This document shows, piece by piece, positions 50,332-59,984 of a stretch of DNA of 64,000 bases. Source of the stretch: an uncultured Bacteroidales bacterium (GTDB taxonomy: Bacteria; Bacteroidota; Bacteroidia; Bacteroidales; UBA932); contig CAKULN010000003.1 in assembly GCA_934667175.1 (NCBI GenBank), positions 62,001-126,000 on the forward strand. Direction: 5' to 3'. Within the stretch, counting starts at the first letter, position 1; each line of letters opens with the position of its first letter. Made by a program: the position numbers and the translations under genes. Below the pieces are notes generated by a model, which searched no databases, was not told where the DNA came from, and was given only the letters and a program-made list of their open reading frames with translations.

Positions 50332-51429
50332 ATGAAAAAGTATTTCAAGTACATTCTCTTCGCCGCCGTCATTCTGGTGTTCGTCGGCACATTCTACTTC
50401 CTTTGGAAAAAGTCTCGTCCGCAGGAGGTCCGCTATGAGGAACTATCGGCCGAAATCGCCGACATCAAGAAGACCACCCTCATCACAGGCACCATCGAGC
50501 CGCGCGACGAGGTGAACATCAAGCCTCAGATCAGCGGCATCATCTCCGAGATCTACAAGGAAGCCGGAGAGCAGGTCAGGGAGGGCGAGGTCATCGCCAA
50601 GGTAAAGGTCATCCCGGAGATGGGATCCTTGAGCTCGGCGCAGAGCAGAGTCCGAGTCGCGGAGTTGAATCTGGAACAGGCACAGGTCAACTTCGACAGG
50701 GAGAAAGCCCTCTACGACAAGCAGTTGGTAAGTGCCGAGGAATATGACCAGGTACGTCAGGCACTCGCTCAGGCGAAGGAGGAGAAGGACGCCGCCGATG
50801 AGTCTTTGGAGGTGGTTCGGGACGGAGTGTCTAAACGGAACGCCACGGCAAGCTCAACGCTGATCCGCTCGACCATCACAGGTCTCATTCTGGACGTGCC
50901 TGTCAAGGTCGGGAACTCCGTGATCCAGAGCAACACATTCAACGACGGAACGACCATAGCCACGGTCGCAGACATGAACGATTTGATCTTCAAGGGCAAC
51001 CTTGACGAGACGGAGGTCGGGAGAGTCGATGTCGGCACCCGGATGAAAATCACCATCGGTGCTGTGCAGGGTGTGGAGATGGACGCTGTCCTTGAATATG
51101 TCTCCCCGAAAGCGGTGCAGAACAACGGCGCCAACCAGTTCGAGATCAAGGCGAGGGTCAACCAGCTTGACGGCGTGAAGATCCGCTCCGGGTACAGCGC
51201 CAACGCGGAGATCGTCCTTGAGCACGTTGACTCGGTCCTGACCGTGCCTGAGGCCGCGGTTTCATTCGAGAAAGACTCCACATTCGTCTATCTTGCCGAG
51301 GGTGAGGGACAGTACAGGAGGCAACCCGTGACCACCGGACTCAGCGATGGGGTCAAGATCGAGATAAAGAGCGGGTTGGCAAAGGATCAGAAAGTGAGGG
51401 GAAACCAGATATTCATGGAGAAGAAGTAA
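50332..51429 (+). CDS. Periplasmic adaptor (MacA/HlyD family)
   Basis: A 365-residue membrane-fusion protein that links the ABC permeases to the outer-membrane channel. It has one N-terminal membrane anchor (YILFAAVILVFVGTFYFLW), a biotinyl-lipoyl half (INIKPQISG-type: VNIKPQISGIISEIYKEAGEQ split by one residue from the next), a long coiled-coil hairpin (about 95-150, AQSRVRVAELNLEQAQVNF and EYDQVRQALAQAKEEKDAA), and beta-barrel domains (VGTRMKITIGAVQG, LTVPEAAVSF). The order ATPase, permease, permease, adaptor, TolC makes a complete tripartite efflux system. It starts 30 bp after the second permease. Confidence 0.93.
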   Translation: MKKYFKYILFAAVILVFVGTFYFLWKKSRPQEVRYEELSAEIADIKKTTLITGTIEPRDEVNIKPQISGIISEIYKEAGEQVREGEVIAKVKVIPEMGSLSSAQSRVRVAELNLEQAQVNFDREKALYDKQLVSAEEYDQVRQALAQAKEEKDAADESLEVVRDGVSKRNATASSTLIRSTITGLILDVPVKVGNSVIQSNTFNDGTTIATVADMNDLIFKGNLDETEVGRVDVGTRMKITIGAVQGVEMDAVLEYVSPKAVQNNGANQFEIKARVNQLDGVKIRSGYSANAEIVLEHVDSVLTVPEAAVSFEKDSTFVYLAEGEGQYRRQPVTTGLSDGVKIEIKSGLAKDQKVRGNQIFMEKK

Positions 51430-51433
51430 CGTT

Positions 51434-52753
51434 ATGAGGAGAATATATTCATTGATCGCATCGGGGTTGGTGACAGTGGGGCTTTCCGCACAGGACGGCA
51501 CGCCGTGGACGCTTCAGGACTGCATCGCACACGCTCTTGAGAACAACATCACCCTCCGGCAGCAGGAGATTCAGGTCAAGCGGCAGGAAATCCAGCTGAA
51601 CACGTCCAGAAACAGCCGTCTGCCCGGCGTGAGCGCAAGCGCGAGTGAAAATTTTTCGTTCGGACGAGGGCTGACCGCGGACAACACCTACTCCAACACA
51701 AACACGTCCAGCACCGGCCTGAGCCTCGGGGTTTCCGTGCCTGTTTTCCAAGGGTTAAGGATCAGCAACTCCATCAAAAGTGACGAGCTGAACCTAAAGG
51801 CCGTGACCGCCGACCTGCAAAAGGCCAAGGAGGATGTGAGCGTCGCCGTGGCGCAGGCTTACGTGCAGATTCTCTACAACATGGAGCTTCTTGACGTGGC
51901 ACGGAACCAGGTCGCCATCGACTCGCTTCAGGTCGAGAGACTCTCCGCCATGGAAATCAGCGGAAAGGCCAGCAAGGTGCAGGTCGCGCAGCAAAAGGCG
52001 GCGCTCGCCCAAAGCCGGCTGAATGAGACCCAGGCCCTCAACAGCCTTAAACTATCACAGCTGGATCTCAGCCAGTTACTGGAACTCCCGAATCCAGAGG
52101 GGTTTTCAATAATACGCCCTGCCGTCTCTGTCGATGGCCTGCTCCTAAGCGATCCTGAGGACATCTACGCCCAAGCCGTGGCCTGCAAACCGTCAATACA
52201 GGCTGAGCAGTTCCGGCTGGATGCGACTGAATATTCCATCAGGAACGCCAAGGGGGCGCGTCTACCATCCTTGATGGCCAGTGGCGGGCTGGGAACGAAC
52301 TATTACACGATGAGCAGTCATTCCAGCGATCCGTTCGCCGACCAGATCAAGAACAATTTCAGCCAGTATCTGGGGCTGAGTCTCAGCATTCCGATTTTCT
52401 CGGGATTCCAGACCCGCAACCAGATCCGTTCCGCCGAACTCTCACGCACGAACCAGATGCTCCAGTTGGAAAACAGCAAGAAAAGCCTTTACAAGGAAAT
52501 CCAGCAGGCCTACTACAACGCTGTGGCGGCGCAGGAGAAGTTCCGTTCGAGTCTGGACGCTGACGCCAGCGCCAAGGAGTCATACGAGCTTGTACTTGCC
52601 AAGTACGAGAACGGCAAGGCCAACATCACCGAGTTCAACGAGGCCCGGGACGGCTTTCTGGAGTCAGAATCTAATCTGGCCCGCGCCCGTTACGAGTTCC
52701 TGTTCTCCGCCAAGCTGCTGGACTTCTACGGGGGGCATAAGCTGGTTTTCTAA
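51434..52753 (+). CDS. TolC-family outer-membrane channel
   Basis: A 439-residue outer-membrane efflux protein with signal sequence (YSLIASGLVTVGLSAQ) and two repeated OEP domains (WTLQDCIAHALENNITLRQQ; then PSIQAEQFRLDATEYSIRNA), each with long helices and short outer-membrane strands (LGLSLSIPIFSGFQTRNQI). The C-terminal NGKANITEFNEARDGFLESE is typical. It begins 4 bp after the adaptor stop, so translation is likely coupled. It closes the export operon and faces the butyrate kinase gene on the other strand. Confidence 0.95.
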   Translation: MRRIYSLIASGLVTVGLSAQDGTPWTLQDCIAHALENNITLRQQEIQVKRQEIQLNTSRNSRLPGVSASASENFSFGRGLTADNTYSNTNTSSTGLSLGVSVPVFQGLRISNSIKSDELNLKAVTADLQKAKEDVSVAVAQAYVQILYNMELLDVARNQVAIDSLQVERLSAMEISGKASKVQVAQQKAALAQSRLNETQALNSLKLSQLDLSQLLELPNPEGFSIIRPAVSVDGLLLSDPEDIYAQAVACKPSIQAEQFRLDATEYSIRNAKGARLPSLMASGGLGTNYYTMSSHSSDPFADQIKNNFSQYLGLSLSIPIFSGFQTRNQIRSAELSRTNQMLQLENSKKSLYKEIQQAYYNAVAAQEKFRSSLDADASAKESYELVLAKYENGKANITEFNEARDGFLESESNLARARYEFLFSAKLLDFYGGHKLVF

Positions 52754-52756
52754 ACT

Positions 52757-52836
52757 TACGTGCGTAGAGACAGTTCTCTCACGCACGTAGGTTTCTCCAA
52801 AGAAGTGCGGTGCGTGAGCGGAATGATTCCGCACAC
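52757..52836. terminator. Two hairpins between convergent tolC and butyrate kinase genes
   Basis: First, TACGTGCGT (52757-52765) / ACGCACGTA (52781-52789) with an inner AGAGA/TCTCT stem. Second, GCGGAA/TTCCGC (52818-52832). Both are stable but neither is followed by a clear T-run, so they may end transcription in both directions only weakly. Confidence 0.5.
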
Positions 52837-52846
52837 GGATAACTTT

Positions 52847-54004
52847 CTACCCGCCGACAAACGGATCAGGCTCCGGGGCGTTCTTGTCGTAACTCAAGAC
52901 GGTGGCCTGACCGGAAAGGATGCTGTAGCCATGTTCGGCGAGGCTCTGAAGTTCAAACTCTCCGGGGTAAACTTCAATGGGAGCGATGAACTCCACCCTG
53001 CGGCGAATTCCCTCGACGATGTCCTGCCCGTATGCCCCTCCTCCGGTAAGCAGAATCACATCCACCTTGCCGCAGACATCAGCGGCTTCCGAGGCGATGT
53101 ACTTGGCGATGTTCAGCACAAAAGCCTCCATCCAGACCTTCGCGCGGACATCCCCCTCCTCCCCTCTTCGGACAATCTCCCTAAGGTCATTCGTCCCGAA
53201 AAACGCCATGGCTCCGCCATGTCCCATCAGCTTCTTCTTGATCTCAGTCTTTGAATATTCACCGCTGAAGCAAAGGTCAACCAACTGGAAGCCAGGGCAG
53301 GAGCCGACCCTCTCAGGGGTGAACGGCCCGTCACCGCCGACTCCGTTGTTCGAGTCGATCACTTTCCCGTTCCGGTGAAGCGTGACTGTGATCCCGCCGC
53401 CGATGTGGGCGACTATCGCGGTGATGTCATTCTGAATATGTCCGTGATCCCTGAGATAGCGCCTGACCACAGCCCTGGAATTCAAGGCATGGAAGAACGG
53501 TCTCCGCTGGAACTCCGGCAATCCTCCGACACGGCATTCCGGCAGCATCTCATCGGCCATCGGCGGGTCGGCGATGTAGGCCTTGCAAGCGCCGAACGGC
53601 ATGGCTACACCTCTTGCGATGTTCTTTTGAGTAACCTCATTAGCCAGATCATCGGCTATGATGGCACTCAGGTTGCACGCATGCCGCCCGTACTTGCAAC
53701 TCCGCAGCACCTCCCTCATGTCCTTGTTCACTGAATATATTCCCGTGACCACCGGATAGAAAAGTCCGCCTCGCGCCATGATGATGTCGATGTCCCGGGC
53801 ATGGATCCCTTTGCCGCGCATGAATATTCTTACATCATCCCGCCGCAAGGCATCCTGTTCCATCACATCCTTAAATCCCGCCAGATCCTCCGACCGGTGT
53901 CGCAGATTCTCCTCAAACGCCAGTTTTCCGTCCACGAAGTACCCTATCTTAGTCGATGTCGATCCTGTGTCGATCGCCAGCAACCGTCCTTTTTGTCCTG
54001 TCAT
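52847..54004 (-). CDS. buk: Butyrate kinase (acetokinase family)
   Basis: A 385-residue ASKHA-fold kinase that interconverts butyryl-phosphate and butyrate with ATP. Motifs are LLAIDTGSTSTKIG (phosphate 1), ARGGLFYPVVTGIYSVN, AIVAHIGGGITV (phosphate 2), NNGVGGDGPFTPERVG and VILLTGGGAYGQDIV (adenosine). The GPFTPERVG segment separates butyrate kinases from acetate kinases. The ATG at 54004 is chosen because the conserved start follows at once. The usual partner, phosphotransbutyrylase (ptb), is not in this window, so the enzyme may work with a distant ptb or on branched-chain acids. Confidence 0.9.
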   Translation of the reverse strand: MTGQKGRLLAIDTGSTSTKIGYFVDGKLAFEENLRHRSEDLAGFKDVMEQDALRRDDVRIFMRGKGIHARDIDIIMARGGLFYPVVTGIYSVNKDMREVLRSCKYGRHACNLSAIIADDLANEVTQKNIARGVAMPFGACKAYIADPPMADEMLPECRVGGLPEFQRRPFFHALNSRAVVRRYLRDHGHIQNDITAIVAHIGGGITVTLHRNGKVIDSNNGVGGDGPFTPERVGSCPGFQLVDLCFSGEYSKTEIKKKLMGHGGAMAFFGTNDLREIVRRGEEGDVRAKVWMEAFVLNIAKYIASEAADVCGKVDVILLTGGGAYGQDIVEGIRRRVEFIAPIEVYPGEFELQSLAEHGYSILSGQATVLSYDKNAPEPDPFVGG

Positions 54005-54210
54005 GTCAGTTTCGTTTTCTGACAAATTTATCAGAGGCCATCCACACGGCGAAAAATAAGTGGCAATCCCCCACCCCAATCCGTCAACGCCAAAAATCAG
54101 TTGCGAAATCCGGAATATGTCGGCGAAATCTCCACTTCAAGGACATCCATTAGCCACAGAACCTGAGACCGTCAGACTCTGCGACTGTAATCAAGGAAAC
54201 GCAAGGTAGT

Positions 54211-55443
54211 CTACAGATAACTGAAAGTGACGCTGACGTCGCCGAAGCGATTCGGCTTGCCGTTGTACTTCTCGAAATAGTTACGGGAAAGCTTGCCGCG
54301 CCAGACAAGATCATCGTTGCGGCGGAAAGGCAGCTCGACCTCGAAGCCGTAGGATTTCGATTTGATTTTCACCAGACCACTGGCTTTCCATGAAGTCTGC
54401 TTGCCGCCATCGTCATCGATCATCAGAAAGACACACTCTTCCAGCTGCGGAGTCCATTCCGACACGACCACAGTGTTGAACCGGATAGACTTCCCGACCT
54501 GCTTGCGCCTCACGTTGATCATCATGTCCGTGACGGATGGGCTGTAAAGCTTAAGCTCTTCTTCGGTCTTGGCTGTGAATCCGTTCAACGCTCCGCACTT
54601 CACAAAGAATTCGGAACCGCCGGCGAACCATGAGTCATAGTTCCGGTGAGCCTTGAACTCTTTCAACACCAAGGTTTTGCAATCACTGTAAGACGACCGT
54701 GTCTGAACCGGTGCGGAACGCTCAGGAAAAAGGGACTCGATCATCTGCGGGGTCATGCAGGAAGAATCCTCGTTGTAGTTGACTATCCAAACCGGATTGC
54801 GTCTGGCATAGTCCTCATCCACAACAATTTCCTTCACAATCCACGAGCCACCCGGCAGTTGTTCCCTCAAGTAGCCTATGTTGGAGCCATCACTCAGACG
54901 GACATGGGCGGCATGGTTGGAGAACGTCGCCACAGCCTCCGGGTTGAATGTCATAACCGGCATGGTCACCCCGTCCCAGTCCTCTGAATATGGCCAATAG
55001 ATCTGAAGTCCGGCATCCGCGAGGGCGTCCATTGAGAGCCCGGCTCTTGTGTTTGGGGCGCCATCATAGGCAGAAGCGATAAGCGAACGGAGCGGGCTTG
55101 GATATTCATGAACGGAACGGGTCTGCAGAAGTTCATCGCCGACTCCGGATCCCGGCCGGGAGAGCATGCACGCAAAAGTATATTCCTCGTCATAGCCGTT
55201 GGACAAAGAGGAGCTTACACCATGATAGACCTCCTTGACATGTTCGATTGTCAACGGAAGTTCCGACAACATTCTGGCGACTCCCTCCGGAGTGAGAGGC
55301 GAAGCCGCCGGACTTTCCGACACCGCCGGCCCGACATAGGAGGAGTCGATTCTGTCACATGCGGAAGAGAGCAAGGCCACCGCCACCGCAAAGGCCGGCA
55401 TCACCGATGCCGTAAACCTTTTACCTGTACTGAAATTCTTCAT
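54211..55443 (-). CDS. Uncharacterised lipoprotein
   Basis: A 410-residue protein with a lipoprotein signal (AVAVALLSSACDRIDSS, Cys29). No family was recognised. The first half has LTPEGVARMLSELPLTIEHVKEVY and a run that could be a papain-like or propeptide-like region (SNIGYLREQLPGGSWIVKEIVVDEDYARRN). The second half is rich in charged and aromatic residues (FKAHRNYDSWFAGGSEFFVK, SWKASGLVKIKSKSYGFEVE) and ends in a beta-rich stretch (FGDVSVTFSYL), suggesting a secreted binding domain. It has no close neighbours on its strand: 206 bp separate it from buk, and a terminator isolates it from prmC upstream. The ATG at 55443 is chosen because the signal peptide begins there. Confidence 0.65.
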   Translation of the reverse strand: MKNFSTGKRFTASVMPAFAVAVALLSSACDRIDSSYVGPAVSESPAASPLTPEGVARMLSELPLTIEHVKEVYHGVSSSLSNGYDEEYTFACMLSRPGSGVGDELLQTRSVHEYPSPLRSLIASAYDGAPNTRAGLSMDALADAGLQIYWPYSEDWDGVTMPVMTFNPEAVATFSNHAAHVRLSDGSNIGYLREQLPGGSWIVKEIVVDEDYARRNPVWIVNYNEDSSCMTPQMIESLFPERSAPVQTRSSYSDCKTLVLKEFKAHRNYDSWFAGGSEFFVKCGALNGFTAKTEEELKLYSPSVTDMMINVRRKQVGKSIRFNTVVVSEWTPQLEECVFLMIDDDGGKQTSWKASGLVKIKSKSYGFEVELPFRRNDDLVWRGKLSRNYFEKYNGKPNRFGDVSVTFSYL

Positions 55444-55485
55444 TTTAAACGAGTTTAAAGTTGTTATTCCGGTACAAAGGGACAC

Positions 55486-55524
55486 AAAAATAGCCGTGGA
55501 CACAAAAATTCCACGGCTATTTGT
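55486..55524 (-). terminator. Terminator after prmC
   Basis: TAGCCGTGGA (55491-55500) pairs with TCCACGGCTA (55510-55519) around a 9-nt loop, and A/T-rich ends lengthen the stem. On the minus strand it is followed by TTTTTGTGTC, so it terminates the ddl-prmC unit and probably also shields the lipoprotein promoter. Confidence 0.8.
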
Positions 55525-55554
55525 AAAAATCATGCACAGAGAAGCGTGCAATGC

Positions 55555-56457
55555 CTATTTCGAATAGAAAACGAAGCGGTTTTTGTCGTAAAAGTCCTTG
55601 ATGACCTCGGTTTTAGGGAATCCCGCGTCACTGAAAACCTTCGCCGTCTCCGGTCCCAGAAGTTCATTTATCTCGGTCATACCCTTGCCCTCCTGCGCCA
55701 GAAGCTCACTTGAGAGCCTGGCGATAGAGCGGTAGAACTCAAGCGGATCCTCATCTTTCACGAAAAGAGCCGTTGACGGCTCGAAATTGAGGACATTGAC
55801 ACGCATCTGAGATTTTTGTGACTCCATGATGTATGGCGGGTTGCTCAGTATCAGATCATATTCCCCTTCCGCGAATGTCTGAGGCTCGGCAAGGACGTCA
55901 GCGACGGCAAAACGCGGCGCGACCACTTCCGTCTCCTTTGGCTTCGAGATGAAATCCTGACCCGCAGCAACAGCGACAGCGCCCTCGGAGATGTCGACAC
56001 CCGTCACTTCAGCTCCGGGAATATTCAATGCCACAGTCCACGCCACACATCCTGAGCCTGTGCAGAGATCCAGGATCCGGACCGGTCTGGCGGACTTGCC
56101 GTAGGCTTTTCTCATCCTCTGCATCCTTGATCCTATCTTGATGGCTTCGCGGCAAAGGAGCTCTGTCTCAGGACGTGGAATAAGCACATCCGGGGTGACC
56201 TTGAACCTCAGACCACAGAAATCAGCGTATCCTATGACGTATTGGACCGGCTCACCAGAGACCAGGCGCTCCAGATCCGCATTTAGGCCATCCAAGGCCT
56301 TGTCCTTGATCTGATACTCCGGCTCCACGATGTGCGTGTAGCTTTTCGTGCCGATTCTGCTCTCACAAAGCATCAGCATGATGTTCCTCGCCTCCTTGGT
56401 CGGATAGAGAGTCTCCAACCGGGCGGCTCCTTCATTCAAGAAATCCTTCAATAGCAT
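55555..56457 (-). CDS. prmC: Release-factor glutamine methyltransferase PrmC
   Basis: A 300-residue enzyme that methylates the GGQ glutamine of peptide-release factors 1 and 2. The catalytic NPPY is present (LILSNPPYIME), with SAM-binding ILDLCTGSGCVAWTVA and an N-terminal helical domain (YVIGYADFCGLRFKVTPDV, IPRPETELLCREA). Length is normal. It lies 32 bp after ddl on the same strand and is followed by a terminator. Confidence 0.93.
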   Translation of the reverse strand: MLLKDFLNEGAARLETLYPTKEARNIMLMLCESRIGTKSYTHIVEPEYQIKDKALDGLNADLERLVSGEPVQYVIGYADFCGLRFKVTPDVLIPRPETELLCREAIKIGSRMQRMRKAYGKSARPVRILDLCTGSGCVAWTVALNIPGAEVTGVDISEGAVAVAAGQDFISKPKETEVVAPRFAVADVLAEPQTFAEGEYDLILSNPPYIMESQKSQMRVNVLNFEPSTALFVKDEDPLEFYRSIARLSSELLAQEGKGMTEINELLGPETAKVFSDAGFPKTEVIKDFYDKNRFVFYSK

Positions 56458-56489
56458 AAGCTTGAAAATTTAAGGGTTAGAATTGAGTC

Positions 56490-57506
56490 TTATGAATTCT
56501 CGATGATTCCCGTCAGAAAATCCGTGATGTCAATACCGGCGGTCCGGATCATCTTCGGCACCAGCGAAGCGCTGGTCATGCCCGGGATAGTGTTGACTTC
56601 AAGGAAGTAAAGTCCGTCATCAGCCAGAATGTAATCCATCCTCACGACGCCGGCACAGCCAAGACGAGAGTATATTCGTTTACTTACTTCCTGAATATGA
56701 TCGCTCAAGTCCTTCCCGATTGGTGCGGGACAGATCTCCTGGCTCTGCCCGTTGTACTTGGCGTCATAGTCGAAGTAATCATTCTCGGTGACAATCTGGA
56801 TCACAGGAAGGGATTTAACCCCTTCGGAGTCGGAATATGCCGCGCAAGTGAACTCCCTGCCGACAATGCCCTGCTCTATGATGACGGAAGGTCCTTCGGA
56901 AAACGCGAACTGTATCGCTTCCGGAAGGTCCTCGGCCTTACGCACTTTGGTGATTCCGAAACTTGAGCCGCCATCAGTAGGCTTCACGAACACCGGAAAC
57001 TTCAGTTTCTCCGCGACCTTGCCACAGACAGCCTCTATGTCCATCCCGTTGCGCACAAAGACATCCGGAGCGCATCTGACGAAATCAACCTCACGTAAAT
57101 AGCTCTTGCAGGCGAACTTGTCAAAGGCGATGGCGGAGACAAAGGCACTACAGCTGCTGAATGGAATCCCCAGCATCTCAAGATACCCCTGAAGCAGGCC
57201 GTTCTCGCCCGGGGTGCCGTGCTGGACTATGTAGGCATAGTCAAAATTGATCTTCTCTCCGTACACCTTGACGGAGAAGTCCGTCTTGTCAATCTCCGGT
57301 CTCGCGCCCTCGGCGAAAGGGATCCTCATGGAATCCCGTTTCTTCATGGCCGCAAGAGACCATTTGCCGAACCGTGCGAAAATCTCATAGACATCGTACT
57401 TCGTCCCGTCGATGCGGGAAGCGACAAACTCCCCGCTGCGGCAGGCGACCTCCCATTCCGAAGAGTCGCTTCCATAAATCACTGCAATCCTCTGGTACTT
57501 GCCCAT
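56490..57506 (-). CDS. ddl: D-alanine--D-alanine ligase
   Basis: A 338-residue ATP-grasp ligase that makes the D-Ala-D-Ala dipeptide of peptidoglycan. Landmarks are IVQHGTPGENGLLQGYLEML, GIPFSSCSAFVSAIAFDKF, FVKPTDGGSSFGITKV, EFTCAAYSD and VRMDYILADDGLYFLEVNTIPGM in pieces, with the metal-binding Asp/Glu/Asn set at the end. It lies 18 bp after the PBP1A gene, so two peptidoglycan genes are cotranscribed with prmC. Confidence 0.94.
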   Translation of the reverse strand: MGKYQRIAVIYGSDSSEWEVACRSGEFVASRIDGTKYDVYEIFARFGKWSLAAMKKRDSMRIPFAEGARPEIDKTDFSVKVYGEKINFDYAYIVQHGTPGENGLLQGYLEMLGIPFSSCSAFVSAIAFDKFACKSYLREVDFVRCAPDVFVRNGMDIEAVCGKVAEKLKFPVFVKPTDGGSSFGITKVRKAEDLPEAIQFAFSEGPSVIIEQGIVGREFTCAAYSDSEGVKSLPVIQIVTENDYFDYDAKYNGQSQEICPAPIGKDLSDHIQEVSKRIYSRLGCAGVVRMDYILADDGLYFLEVNTIPGMTSASLVPKMIRTAGIDITDFLTGIIENS

Positions 57507-57523
57507 ATCAATATATTCCTTTA

Positions 57524-59878
57524 TTATTCAAAATAATAGTCTTCAGTCTTCTGCTGCACATCCACGGCCGCGTCCTCGCTCCCTCCGGTGCAGCCAAGGT
57601 TCAAGGTCACTCCGGCCGGGGCGATGAACCTGTCATTCTCTGAGACGCCCAATGTTCCGTCGGCGATGACCTTGCGCATGAATATTCCCCATGTCGGGAG
57701 GGACATGTGCGCGCCCTGCCCATAGGTGATCGACTGGAAGTGCACCTGACGATCCTCCGCGCCCGTCCATATTCCGGCGACCAAAGTCGGAGTGTAGCCT
57801 ATGAACCATCCGTCGGCGTTGTCGTTGGTGGTTCCGGTCTTTCCTGCGATCTCTCCCATCAGTTTGTAACGGTAACGGAGCCTGCTGGCAGTTCCGCCTT
57901 GAACCACACCCTCCATCAGGTTCACCATCAGGTAGGCTGTGTTCTCCCCTATCGCCTCACGTCTGCGGTTTGTGAACTCGCTGATGACGTTGCCCTGGTT
58001 GTCCTCTATCCTCGTCACGAAAAGCGGCTCGATGTAGACGCCTCTTGACGGGAATGTGTTGTAGGCGGCGACCATCTCCCAAAGAGAAAGGTCCGCCGGT
58101 CCCACGCACAGGGCCGGAACCTCGTCGATGTGACTCTGGATTCCCATCCTGCGCATCATGTCGGCCATCGCCTCAGGACCGAACTGCTTCATCAGGTAGG
58201 CGGAGATGTTGTTGGAGCTGTTGGTCAGACCCCACTTGAGTGTGACTGTCCTGCCTATCCACTCTTCCTTGTCCGTACTCCTTGGAGTCCAGGTGTTGCC
58301 GTCAGGAAGCACGAATGTCTGAGGAAGGTTCACCACCTTGTCGCAAGGGGTCATGCCCTCCTGCATGGCAAGCGTGTAGAGGAACGGCTTGATCGTCGAG
58401 CCGACCTGACGCTTGCCCTGGCGGACGTTGTCATACTTGAAATAGCGGTAGTTCGGACCTCCGACGTACGCCTTCACATGACCTGTGCCCGGCTCCATGG
58501 CCACGAAGGCCGTGCGGAGTATGGACTTATAGTAACGGATCGAGTCATCCGGAGTCATGGTCGTGTCGGCGTAACCTTTCTTATTATAGGCGAACACCCG
58601 CATCTTCACCGGCTGAGAGAAGGTCTTCAGGATCTGCGCCTCGCTCTTGCCTTCCTTCTTCATGACACGGTAGCGGTCGCTCCAGCGCCTTGCCTGCTTC
58701 ATCACCCTGTCTCTGGTCTCGGCGTCGATGTCGTTGGAGAACGGCTTGTTGGTCTTGTAGCGAAGATCCCTGCGGAAATCCGCCTGAAGATCCCGGATTC
58801 TCTCAGCGACAGCCTCTTCGGCATATTTCTGCATCTTGTAGTTGATGGTCGTGTAGATCCTAAGTCCATCCCTGTCAAGATCGTACTTCGAGCCGTCGGC
58901 CTTCTTGTTCTTCTCAAGCCATCCGTACAAGTCGTCGGAAGCCCAGGCGAGGGAGTCCGCCGAGTAGTCCTCGGCCATGTAATAGTCTGACCTGCGAGGC
59001 TTTCTGGCGTTCATCACGCGGCGGACCATGTCCCTGAAGTAAGGCGCCAGACCGGCGTTGTGGTCCTGAACCTCATAATTGAGCGCAATCGGAATAAGCC
59101 TGATGGAATCCCTCTGCGCCTTGCTCAGATAACCGGCCTTCTCCATCTGGCCGATCACGAAATTCCTTCTGGTCAGAGCCTTGTCCGGGTTGATAGTCGG
59201 ATTGTACCTCGTAGGCTTGTTGACCATGCCCACCAGCATGGCGCTCTCCTCCACCGTCAGTTCGGACGGAAGTTTTCCAAAGAAAGTCTCCGAGGCTGAA
59301 CGCACGCCATAGGCTCCGCTGCCGAAGAATATGGAGTTGAGGTACATCGTCATGATCTCGTCCTTGGTGTAGTCCCTCTCCAGTTTGACGGCTGTGATCC
59401 ACTCCTTGAGTTTCACCCACACCATCCTGAGATGGTATACTCCCGGAATCTTACGACCGACATCGGCTCTTGGATAGAGGGTCTTGGCAAGCTGCTGGGT
59501 GATCGTGCTTCCTCCTCCCTGACTTGAGTTGCGCAGCATTATCGTCTTGACAAGCACGCGGCCAAGTCCTTTGAAATCAATTCCGGAATGCTTGTAAAAA
59601 CGCACATCTTCGGTCGCCACGGCGGCATGGACGAGATTCGGAGAGATCTCATCATAGGATACGTAGGTCCTGTTCTCGATGTGGAACGTGGTCAGTATCT
59701 CACCATCCTCGGCGATGACCTGCGTGGCCAGCTTGTTGTCCGGATTCTCCAGATCCTTGAAGGAAGGGATGTCCGCGAAGGCCCAGACGAGGAATATCAT
59801 AACGATGAGAAGCAGTACCGGAAACGTTATCAGAATCCAGAACCACTTTGTGATTTTCTTTCGAGTCGATTCGGTCAT
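57524..59878 (-). CDS. Bifunctional penicillin-binding protein 1A
   Basis: A 784-residue class A PBP: an N-terminal membrane anchor (WFWILITFPVLLLIVMIFLVW over about 12-32), a GT51 glycosyltransferase domain (EDVRFYKHSGIDFKGLGR, QGGGSTITQQLAKTLYPRAD), and a transpeptidase with SxxK in GSTIKPFLYTLA, SxN in LTNSSNNISAYL and KTG in EIAGKTGTTNDNADGW. It polymerises glycan and crosslinks peptides in the periplasm. The C-terminal tail is short. It begins 107 bp from topA on the opposite strand, so the two share an intergenic promoter region, and it is followed by ddl and prmC. Confidence 0.95.
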   Translation of the reverse strand: MTESTRKKITKWFWILITFPVLLLIVMIFLVWAFADIPSFKDLENPDNKLATQVIAEDGEILTTFHIENRTYVSYDEISPNLVHAAVATEDVRFYKHSGIDFKGLGRVLVKTIMLRNSSQGGGSTITQQLAKTLYPRADVGRKIPGVYHLRMVWVKLKEWITAVKLERDYTKDEIMTMYLNSIFFGSGAYGVRSASETFFGKLPSELTVEESAMLVGMVNKPTRYNPTINPDKALTRRNFVIGQMEKAGYLSKAQRDSIRLIPIALNYEVQDHNAGLAPYFRDMVRRVMNARKPRRSDYYMAEDYSADSLAWASDDLYGWLEKNKKADGSKYDLDRDGLRIYTTINYKMQKYAEEAVAERIRDLQADFRRDLRYKTNKPFSNDIDAETRDRVMKQARRWSDRYRVMKKEGKSEAQILKTFSQPVKMRVFAYNKKGYADTTMTPDDSIRYYKSILRTAFVAMEPGTGHVKAYVGGPNYRYFKYDNVRQGKRQVGSTIKPFLYTLAMQEGMTPCDKVVNLPQTFVLPDGNTWTPRSTDKEEWIGRTVTLKWGLTNSSNNISAYLMKQFGPEAMADMMRRMGIQSHIDEVPALCVGPADLSLWEMVAAYNTFPSRGVYIEPLFVTRIEDNQGNVISEFTNRRREAIGENTAYLMVNLMEGVVQGGTASRLRYRYKLMGEIAGKTGTTNDNADGWFIGYTPTLVAGIWTGAEDRQVHFQSITYGQGAHMSLPTWGIFMRKVIADGTLGVSENDRFIAPAGVTLNLGCTGGSEDAAVDVQQKTEDYYFE

Positions 59879-59984
59879 AATAGGGACAAATTTATAACAA
59901 AATTTGGAAAATTGCCCAGTTTGTGGCTTACTTTGCAGATTGAAATGACAAACTATCTATGAAATGCTTGTAAAATAGAACAGT
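59879..59984. promoter_or_regulatory. Divergent promoter region between PBP1A and topA
   Basis: This 106-bp AT-rich gap must hold both promoters. Toward topA, TACTTTG at 59929-59935 approximates the -7 element about 50 bp before the start, with TTTG stretches upstream. No clear element was picked for the PBP1A direction. Confidence 0.45.
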
